NCBI GenBank assembly: GCA_964017235.1
Contig: OZ024935.1
Location: 5,828,001-5,892,000, forward strand
Source of the DNA: Sabellastarte sp. h YS-2021
Lineage: Eukaryota > Annelida > Polychaeta > Sabellida > Sabellidae
DNA length: 64,000 bases
Direction of reading: 5' to 3'
Shown: in pieces, positions 55,487 through 64,000 of the stretch
Position numbering within the stretch: the stretch's first letter is position 1
Layout: each line of letters begins with the position of its first letter
The notes under the pieces: model-generated
What the model was told of the DNA's origin: nothing
What the model saw: only the letters and a program-made list of their open reading frames with translations
Database searches by the model: none
Made by a program: the position numbers and the translations under genes

Positions 55487-56640
55487 TCTAGGAATTCATC
55501 AAGGACGCATCCAAGATATTTGTATTTATCTACTGTTTGTAACACAAATTCTCCAGAATAAAACTTAAAGTTACTTCTGGGTTCGTTCCATTGTCGAAAG
55601 TGTATTATATTGGTTTTATCATTATTCACCATCATTCTAAACTTCTTACACCAGCCATCCACACTATTCAACATTGTCTGTAAATTTTCTTCTGTTAGGG
55701 CAAGTAATACAATGTCATCAGCATAAAGAAAGATGGCAAGCTTTTCATCTCCAAGTGATACTCCCAGCCCCAGTTGGTTAATTGTAGAAGTGAGTTCATT
55801 AATGTACAGTGAAAATAACAATGGCGACAGAATATCTCCCTGTTTAACTCCTGCTTTGGTGTTGAACTACAAACCATATTTGTTATTTATTACTACTGAA
55901 CAGATGGTTTTATTGTAAATTGTTACTAAAGACTTATATAAGTTACCACATATTCCAAGTTTTAAACATTGATGCAACAAACAATTTCTGTCAACAGTGT
56001 CAAAGGCCTTTGTCATATCAATAAACCAACAAGATGTGCTCTTATTTAGTAGTTTTCTGTTCCTAATAACTGATGTAAATGTAAAACTATGATCAATACA
56101 GGCATGGTCTTTCCTAAATCCATTTTGCTCATCTGCAAGTCAATTAGTAGTTTCAAGGTAATAACTGAGTCTGTTATTCAGCAGTCATGTGAAGATTTTG
56201 TAAATATGTGATAAGACTAACTCCTCTGTACTTGCAAACATGGTTGAGTCCTTGTTCCTTTCTTTTGTAGTGGAGTTATAAGAGATTTAGACCATTCATC
56301 TGGTATAACACCTGCTATAAAGCATTTGTTGAAAAATTTAAGTAGCATGTCACGCAAAATTGGCAATTTTAAAATTTCGCTTGGTATGCTGTCATGTCCC
56401 ACTGACTTGCCACCTTTAGCTGACTTTTTAACACTGATAAGTTCATCCATTGTAAATTCACCATTGTTCACATCCTGAAGCATTTGTGGTTTCCATCTTT
56501 TCCTTGTTTCTAACAATGTCTTCACATAAAGTCTCATCAAACTCATTACCTTGGGCCTGTGGATTAAACAGAGATTCAAAATAGTCACTCATTGTCATAA
56601 ATGGACCTTGTTCATACAACAGTATATTACTTGAAACCTG
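55487..56640 (-). pseudogene. LINE of unassigned clade, RT region
   Basis: 5' side (minus strand) of the split LINE: MSDYFESLFNPQAQ near 56,600, MDELISVKKSAKGGKSVGHD, IPDEWSKSLITPLQKK, FRKDHACIDHSF, WFIDMTKAFDTVDRN, GVKQGDILSPLLFSLYINEL, FLYADDIVLL, and YKYLGCVLDEFLDF at the L2 junction. The catalytic YADD is intact, but several stops and frameshifts occur. Upstream parts are absent. The clade is unclear (RTE/jockey-like search hits would be expected). Confidence 0.75.
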
Positions 56641-56941
56641 TTCATATAACAGTAATTTACTCGAGGGTTTCAGATTTTATGACGAGATACAGCAAATAAT
56701 TCTACTAACATCTTCTAGTAGGTTACAAAGTTTTTAAAATAATAAAAAAAATTGATGAATTTGTAATGCCACTTATTCACAGTAAGTACGTTGCTCCGGG
56801 TATGACAACTATAAATATTCAATGTATATTAGCTAGTCTTTATGTCCTGGTATTTAGATCAAATTAAATTTATTGTTCACCATGAACTGTATATGACCTG
56901 CATAGAGGGTTATGTATATTTTTTGTATACAACATCTGTCA

Positions 56942-57221
56942 CTGTGGCCTAGTGGGCAATACACTCGCCTGGGAACACAGAGGACGTGGGTCAAACCCAG
57001 GTACAGACAGAGTGGCTCAGATGACCACTTAGAATGGATGCTGTCCCCAGTGGTAGGTTAAAGAATCTCAAGGACGTTGGTAAATGGTCATCCTTGAGCC
57101 TCTTTCTTTCAGTTGGGGGAATGTAACTCGAGTTTTGGGCTGTACTTGTACAGTTGGATGGGTCATACAGCGCTTTGTGCCCTGTAGTACATTGAGATAT
57201 TGCGCTGAGTTTTAATTCACA
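56942..57221 (+). repeat. SINE family 2 copy
   Basis: Box A TGGCCTAGTGG and box B region GGGTCAAACCC; 3' end TTGCGCTGAGTTTTAATTC. A possible 7-bp duplication ATACAAC lies at 56,927-56,933 and 57,222-57,228. Confidence 0.85.
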
Positions 57222-57239
57222 ATACAACTGTGCCTCCTT

Positions 57240-58205
57240 ACCATGGATAAGTTGTGTCAACAAGTGCTGACTTTTCTTTAATTTGTCGGAAACTATGCAA
57301 CCTACAAATGTGCATTATATATTAATAGAAATGAGTTTTACAGCACTTCTGCCTGTTTTTGTTGTATAAAATTACATGCAGAAATGACTGAGATCTGACG
57401 CCCCTGTAAAAATGACAGCTTTTTAACATTCTTCCTTTAAATAATGATTTATTTAACTAATAAATCGTACCAACTGATGGTTAAGTTAATAAAAGGGGAA
57501 AAAATGCTACATTAGACCCAAAGAGAGGATTTCCTTTCGTAAATCAATCAGCCCACTAGTTTAAGCCAAAAAAAAATCAGTTATTCAAAATTTATTCAGA
57601 GTTCAAGTCAAAAACTTTATTTTATATTGTATAATAAGGGATCCTTCATACACAACATCAGCCCAATGTCCAACACTTGAGTCACCCTCCCACCAGTTTT
57701 AAAGACTGGAAGCAAAATTTAGGTCTAATCCCAGTATCAGTCCATCCGAGAATGTCAACTGCGAAAAGGGGTCTCCTAGTCTTAAACTAATCTCAATGTA
57801 AAGGAAAAACTCCAATTGAAGCCTTGAGTCATTATTTATTACTAATCAGTCATTACATTTTAATTTTAATATATTTATGTAAACAATACAATACGATTCA
57901 ATTTTGATTGACAAATACAAAAAATATATATGCAAATGAAGATAACAATATTATGCGAGTAAGTAGCACAAATATTATATTGTTAATCTTCATGAGTGAT
58001 ACATTTTTTTCTGTAATTGTCTAATGAAGGGTGTTTTACTTTATTATCCACCATTTTATATGATTTATAAGTTAATTAAATCCATATTTAAACGTAGAAT
58101 GTGAAAAATGCTGTCATTCAGTACCACGACACCAGTGAATATAAATCCTCGATCTTTAACTTGCAATTTCTTCCCTATTTCCACATGTATTTTATTCAAC
58201 AAAAA
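57240..58205. other. AT-rich stretch, nothing recognised
   Basis: No coding or repeat feature could be supported. Confidence 0.35.
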
Positions 58206-58209
58206 AAGA

Positions 58210-58670
58210 AAAAATGTGGCGGGACGGGCGCCCACCCCCGTGTAAACCCCAACAGAGAGTTCAGCCCCCGGTCTCATCACCGTATTCCAATGGACCCATA
58301 AATCTGCCCTGCAAGGGTGCCTTATGGACAGGGACCCCCATGAAAGTAAGAGATTCCCTTGAATGAAGGCTTTGTGGACAGCGATCCATCCTATATGGCT
58401 GCATTATGGACCGGGACCCACCATTGCCACCATAAAGCTACATAGAGGGGCGAGTTTTACCACCTACTGCCCGCCCCGAAGCCACTGGGGTGACACGTCC
58501 CACAACCAGAGGGTACAGCCCCTGTCAGGCAAAGAGGCTGACGGCACCCCGGTACTCTACGGGCCAGAGGCGCCCGCTCTCAAGCGACCTAAAGGTGCGA
58601 ACCCCCTTATATATTGCACGGGCTGCCTCCCTGCTCACCCACCAACTGTGCAGATTTGAACCTGTGATCC
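58210..58670. other. GC-rich island of unknown nature
   Basis: Sharp rise in G+C in AT-rich surroundings, with CCGGGACC/GGACAGGGACC-like repeats (58,330-58,410). Open frames on the plus strand have no recognisable domain. A box B-like GGTTCAAATCTGC occurs on the minus strand near 58,655 but no box A is convincing. Confidence 0.4.
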
Positions 58671-59985
58671 CTCAGATTGTTCACAACAAGGAACCCAAAT
58701 CCAACCAACTTAATCCTGAGCAGGAGAGTGGACGTATCCTGGTTTATCTTTCCCTGAATCCTGAAAAACCCTGGTAACCTCTCAAAATTGCCTTGTTTTA
58801 CCAATTGACTTAACCCAAATTCTATAAAATCGAACCATAATCCCAATTTACTTATGCTGCCACCAGGTCATTATTCACGTTGACCAACCTATAGAATTGT
58901 CTTGAACTCATGGTATAGTGACCTAATCTGTAGAGTAGGAGAACGTGAATAAGATGACTTATTGTGATCTGAGTGCTCCAGGGACCAAGAATTCCAAGAT
59001 GTTACTCATTTCATCATTAAAGTACTAGCATTCATTTAACTGAGATGACCAAAATTCAAAGATGTATTAATTGGGTGAAGATGTGGACTACAGTGTCCTG
59101 AAGTCCGAAACTCTCAATATCAGGTGCTTTTAACTAATCCCAATATGACCAATTTGCTGTTGCTGTCATCATTCACTGTCATGATATGACCATTTGTCAT
59201 CAATCAGGCGCCATATAACCATGAGGGTGTGAGGTCCAATCCAGGTAAGTTATTAGTCAAGTTCCTGCCTGATGTTGCATAGGTCCTATGTTGTAAGATC
59301 GACAAGACCACAACTAGAAATGTAAAGTCAAAGTTCAAACCTTCATACAAGTCTACTTAAAGCAACAAAATAAAAACACCAGTATTGAAATTCATGATAT
59401 ATATAAATTGACAACAAAAAAACAAGGGAAAAATGTGTGTAAAAACAGAATATTGACAAGGGAAAGACTATAATCAAAAAGTTATGCAATTTTGAGAAAG
59501 TGTAGATGTATTAAATTTTATGAAAGTAAACACTCAAATTACACAAGTATGGAGTTAAAGATTATTTGAGAAATTAAATAGTTAGAGACTAAAGAAAGGC
59601 TAAATTTAGTTACAAACAAGAAATCCAATAACTAAAATTTTAAAAAGGGACTTAAGCGAGGCTAAATTTAGTTAAGAACCAGGACCTGAATAATTAAATT
59701 TATAAGAGACTTAAGCAAGGCTATTATATCCAAACACCAAAATTTAAGGAGTATTTACAATTAACATTTCGTAAAAGGGGTACCAAATTTTAATAGTTAA
59801 ATGAATTACAAAAAAATGACACTTCAATACCTGTAAACCCAACTTAAAGTGACAACACACATGACATTTATATAACAGGACATTTATAATGGAGCAATCA
59901 ATCAGTGCACACAACAGCCACCTTATGCAACACCATAAAAAAACACAAAAGCATCAGGCAGGAAATCAAAGCATAATAATTTATC
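58671..59985. other. Stretch without recognised gene
   Basis: 59,560-59,740 repeats a loose unit with AGACTTAAGCxAGGCTAAATTTAG. Otherwise nothing. Confidence 0.4.
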
Positions 59986-59989
59986 TGCC

Positions 59990-60313
59990 ACTGTGGCCTA
60001 GCGGGTAACACACTTGTCTAGGAACTCAGAGGATGTGGGTTCAATCCCAGGTACAGGCAGATACATAGTGGCTCGGATGACCACTTAAAATGGCGGTCCT
60101 CTGTCATTGGGTCCTATCCCTAGTGGCAGGTTAAAGAACCTCAAGGATGTTGATAAATGGTCATCCTTGAGCCTCTATCTTCCAGTTAGGGGAATGTGAG
60201 TTACTTGTGAGTTGGGGCTGTACCTGTACAGTCGGATTGGTTAAATAGCGCTTTGAGTCCTGTAGTATATGGAGATATTGCGCTGAGTATAAATACATAA
60301 TAATAATAATAAA
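59990..60313 (+). repeat. SINE family 2 copy
   Basis: Box A TGGCCTAGCGG and box B GGTTCAATCCC. Very similar to the copy at 52,062. 3' end TTGCGCTGAGTATAAATAC then ATA/AAT repeats. Confidence 0.9.
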
Positions 60314-60319
60314 ATTTAG

Positions 60320-62060
60320 AAGGTGCAAACTAAAAAGTGTGATGCAACGCTAATTTGAAGCACCAACTGGCTGTGTAAACACATGAAGTGAAACAATCAA
60401 AAGAATATTTTGAAGGAATAAACAGAAGTATTGACTTCAAGATAAAGATAAGATATTTAAATGTAAAGCCCAGGGCAAGACTAGTTATATTACACCAGAA
60501 TTAGATAGTATCAATAACAATTTGGACAGAAAAATAATACTGGAATTTAGAATTAATTTATTTAATATAATTAAAAGACCAAGGAGCCACTAGAAAGGCT
60601 AAAATTATACCAGGATAAAAAGAGGGAGAAAAAAAACAGTTTTGACAGCCAGTTGTGGAGCAGTAAGAATGAAAAGGGAAGATCAACAGAACCTTATCAA
60701 AATACACATGGCAGTAACACCATTAGCCAAACATATTAGAAAGATGCTTTACTCATTTTTAAATATTCACATATTAATTTATCAGAAATTCATTGCATAT
60801 AACTGCTTTTAAATATTTAAATATTTATATGTCAAAAATTTCTTACTTAGAACTAAGATCAATAGTTTAAATTACTTGTTTTTACCCTAGAAAAGTTACT
60901 TTTATCTTCAAAATGCCACAATGACAGGCACTTGTCTGCCTCAAAAATACTTTTAACTTTAAACAATACCCAGCAAAATAAGCAGGAGTTGTCTCCTGAA
61001 TTTACCAATTCAACCCCCAAATAAATCTGAACCATTTACTCAATATTTCCCCAACTACCATACCAGTAAGGGCCCAGCTCTCTGTTCTGGACCATGAGAC
61101 TGCGAGGGTCTCCCAGAAAGTGACTGAAAACCAGACCTTATCCAGGAGAGCTCCACCTCTACCCAAAGAGGAATGGATTGTGTGATTATGGATAATTATT
61201 ATGTAATAATGGACAAATAAATAAAACCCCACCAAACCTGATGAATAATGAACCCATGAATGAATAACATTTGGGCACTTGCACTCATCTATGGCTGCCC
61301 ATATTGGTAGCTAGCTACCGATCTCCATTACGATGACATCTGCTTAAACAAGCTACACATACCCCTTGGTTGTTATGGACCTGTGCAGAGGAGTGGGAAC
61401 TCTGTTTAAAACATTTTGAAGAGCCAAAATTCCTAACTGTTCCAGCCCACCCATGTAGGAGCCCCCCTCCCAAATTTGGTAGATATTTTCCCTAAATTAG
61501 ATCAAATCATACCTTTAAAATATGAATTCCCCACAAAATAACTACAATAATCCACACACACAAAAAAACAGGTCTTATTCCTCTGGAGTCCAGAACAAAA
61601 AAAGAGGCTGATCCCATGCCAGGAGCACATGTCCAGCTTCCTTATCTAGGGCTGTAATTGGACAGGATACCTCAGGCAAAGGTCACCCCATATTCTGTGG
61701 GAGGAGATTGGATATGGGAGATGTATGCTGCATTCACATGCTTATCTATTTGGAGCTAAATCTATTTTAATACAAGGCCTGGATTACCTCACTTTGTTTT
61801 ACATCCTGGAGGAAACATATGTGGGCCCACTTAGACCAAAATGGGAATTACTGGAAATCTTCTGCATTTTACACCTAATTATGCCACAAAATAGTACAAA
61901 ATAAACTGGAAAAGTCGGCAATTTCAGCCAAGAATTGACAGGAAAAGCTAATTAAAACTGGGAAGTTTAGACAGAAATACCGCTATTTAGTGGACAAACA
62001 ACCAGACAAATAAAATAAAATAAACAGGGTCCCTAACAGAAGTAAATAACGGCCATGATC
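60320..62060. other. Unannotated stretch, possibly including an LTR
   Basis: No coding region recognised. Its right edge is a candidate LTR start on the minus strand (see 62,063). Confidence 0.3.
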
Positions 62061-62062
62061 CG

Positions 62063-62086
62063 CGATCGTCACAATACCCCCTCCTA
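62063..62086 (-). other. Candidate polypurine tract and LTR edge
   Basis: On the minus strand AGGAGGGGGTATTG is followed by TGTGACGATCG. A purine run directly before TGTGACG is what is seen at the 3' LTR of Gypsy-type elements. No second LTR or pol ORF is visible in the window, so this is weak. Confidence 0.2.
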
Positions 62087-62089
62087 GGA

Positions 62090-64000
62090 GCAGGCATCCT
62101 CGATTGACCTAACTAGGTGAAACTTGAACAGGCAAAATGGGAAAGGTGACTATACTTTGCAGGCCATCCCACCAACCACAGATTATCCCAGAACAATACC
62201 CAATACCACACCAACACCAGTTGTATCATACTTAACCACCAAGTCTTTGTTACACCACACTTTTAATCAACCAAACAGAAACTTGCAGTTACCATCACCA
62301 GGCAATTAACATAAATCAAACAACAAAATGAACCCAACACTTCAAGTCACAATGACTTAAATAATTGATCTTAGTTCACAACTCACCCAAAAAAAACAAC
62401 CCATTTTGCCCCCCCCCCCCATACCCCCCATGAACAGTTGTGCCTTCCTACAATACTTTTACCCCATTAACAAGTGTACAGCTAACAGGCAATTGGACCC
62501 AATTTGGACAAGATACACAGCAAGTAGTACCCTAACCGCTTATAACATATTAACACCACAATTCAATATGCAACATAACACAAACACAAAAAAAACAATT
62601 TTAACACCACCACCAACTGTCCTTCTTGCCTTCAGGGAGCTGTTGAACAGACTTCTTCCTTCTGGGGGTGCTACAGGAAACAGGGTCCTGAGTTTAAATG
62701 TTCTTCATGGGTCACGATAGGAACTTCTTCTTGTGGCACACTTCTTGGGAACTTTACTTGTTCTTTAAAGTCCTTGGGGGAAGGTGACAGGGGGATAAAG
62801 TATACTATTCTCTGTTACTGTCCAGATTTCCCACTCAGTTCTCATAGTACACAGTCCACATGGGAATGTCACTGTTCATACCTCTTCACCACCATCCCTC
62901 TTCTCTGACAGACAGCCTGGGGATCCAGGGACAGCCTCAGTCACCACCTCGGGGTCTGTACCTGACTTCCAGCTTCCTTTAACAGTGTCCTTAGGTGCCA
63001 ACACACCATGCACAAAACTTGATTATCACTGCCTGTGTTTAGCCACCCACCACTGTAAGGTCTCCCATCACACGCCACTTGGCCTTGGAGTAACAGTTGT
63101 TTTTTTTCTCTGGGTGGTGTCTCATGATATTCTACACAGGGCTTTCAGGTGCCTCTGCCCATCTTGGCTGGTTTTTACACAGATTCCAGGAGGATGGCTC
63201 CCTACTACTGCACCCCATCACCACCAGGACAGTCTGTAACAGCAACCACAACAAGGATAACAGGAACAGTTCAAGGGTTAAGAATCTTATAACAGTACAG
63301 GTCTTCTCTCTGCCATCATCTGGAGGTGCTGGTCTTCTTGTTGATTGTGATGTTTCCTTATTAGTACTTTAATTATAGGTTTCCATATTGACTTTTTATT
63401 ACACTCAACAGAGATGAATTACAAAGTACACAAAAGTTAATCTCAACACACACTAGCAGTTAAATCTTTAAGAAGTTTACAAACAGGAAATCCAATTTAC
63501 CCAACATGAACCACAACAATTAACAAAGTTTCCATACTTTAAGTCTCTGTATACCTAACAATCACAATACCTCAATTAACAGTAAACACAATTCCACTCA
63601 ATGAAATATTGATAAGAAAAGTGAAGTAACAAAGAACACATACCATACCCAGTCCAACCCACAAACCTATTACTTTATAACCTCTATTCACCATGACATC
63701 CACATCTGGCCTCAAACCCAAAGCTCATAGTGAATCCTGCTCACTCCATTTGCTGAAATACACTGAACAGACAGGTTCGTAAAAACTGGCCACAGCTGGT
63801 GAAACATCCCTTGGATCGACTACTGAAAGGTATTCTTTCACACTTACAGTTCTTCCTCACCATAAACATGACCATGAACTTTATTATCAACAGAATAAAA
63901 ACCGGCCATGAACTAGCACCTGAAACAAAGTCATTAAATCTTCGACAACAAGAAAGGGGATTTAAAACAGCTGGTGTTAATCCACCACCTAAAAATACAA
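62090..64000. other. Stretch without recognised gene
   Basis: AC-rich to about 62,600, then mixed composition with a few open frames lacking domains. A C run lies at 62,410-62,420. Confidence 0.3.

Noticed and set aside
58363-58659. 98-codon plus-strand frame in the GC-rich island
   Set aside because: GC-rich sequence has few stops; no domain or homologous copy seen.
58600-58720. Possible third SINE family on the minus strand
   Set aside because: Only a box B-like motif; no box A at suitable spacing and no tail.
61002-61235. 77-codon minus-strand frame
   Set aside because: No domain, non-repetitive but unsupported.

Overview
The window reads as AT-rich, non-coding animal DNA packed with transposable elements. 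I see no confident host gene, no tRNA or rRNA gene, and nothing prokaryotic. The mix suggests a mollusc or another lophotrochozoan, but that is an inference. It contains two tRNA-derived SINE families, L2/CR1-like and I-like LINEs, a Penelope-like fragment, an intact Ngaro/DIRS-type tyrosine-recombinase retrotransposon, and satellite arrays with 145-170 bp monomers.

Layout. 1-1,983: an old element carrying a LINE-type C-terminal zinc finger and an SGNH-hydrolase ORF, followed by an L2-like LINE fragment. 3,480-10,385: a second copy of that element, broken by a SINE that is itself broken by a 5.6 kb I-like LINE (minus strand; gag ORF plus an EN-RT-RNase H ORF with two stop codons). 12.2-14.0 kb: two satellite arrays and a hairpin. 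16.1-26.1 kb: unknown coding-like pieces, two decayed MULE/SWIM-like transposase copies, and the first of several related spliced gene-like units (others at 30-31 and 34-35.5 kb). 26.1-27.5 kb: a LINE 3' end and a Penelope-like fragment. 27.5-29.9 kb: a satellite-cored element. 31.9-32.3 kb: a MITE with TA target duplication. 35.6-37.6 kb: LINE fragments.

40,908-46,878 holds the best preserved element. It is a Ngaro-like retrotransposon with gag, RT-RNase H and tyrosine recombinase ORFs. Its split direct repeats are laid out A1-ORFs-B1-A2-B2, and both repeat pairs look identical. 48.6-49.7 kb: inverted-repeat elements. 52.6-56.6 kb: a LINE of unassigned clade (minus) interrupted by an L2 LINE (plus). 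Three copies of a second SINE family share 3'-end sequence with that L2, which suggests L2 machinery mobilised them. The last 7 kb is mostly featureless, with one possible LTR edge near 62,073.

How the parts work together: the elements form a nested record. Target-site duplications give a relative order (SGNH element, then SINE, then I-like LINE). One shared internal deletion plus a shared SINE shows that two LINE fragments 16 kb apart descend from one copy. Boundaries without a target duplication are approximate. All homology calls come from reading motifs by eye, with no database search.
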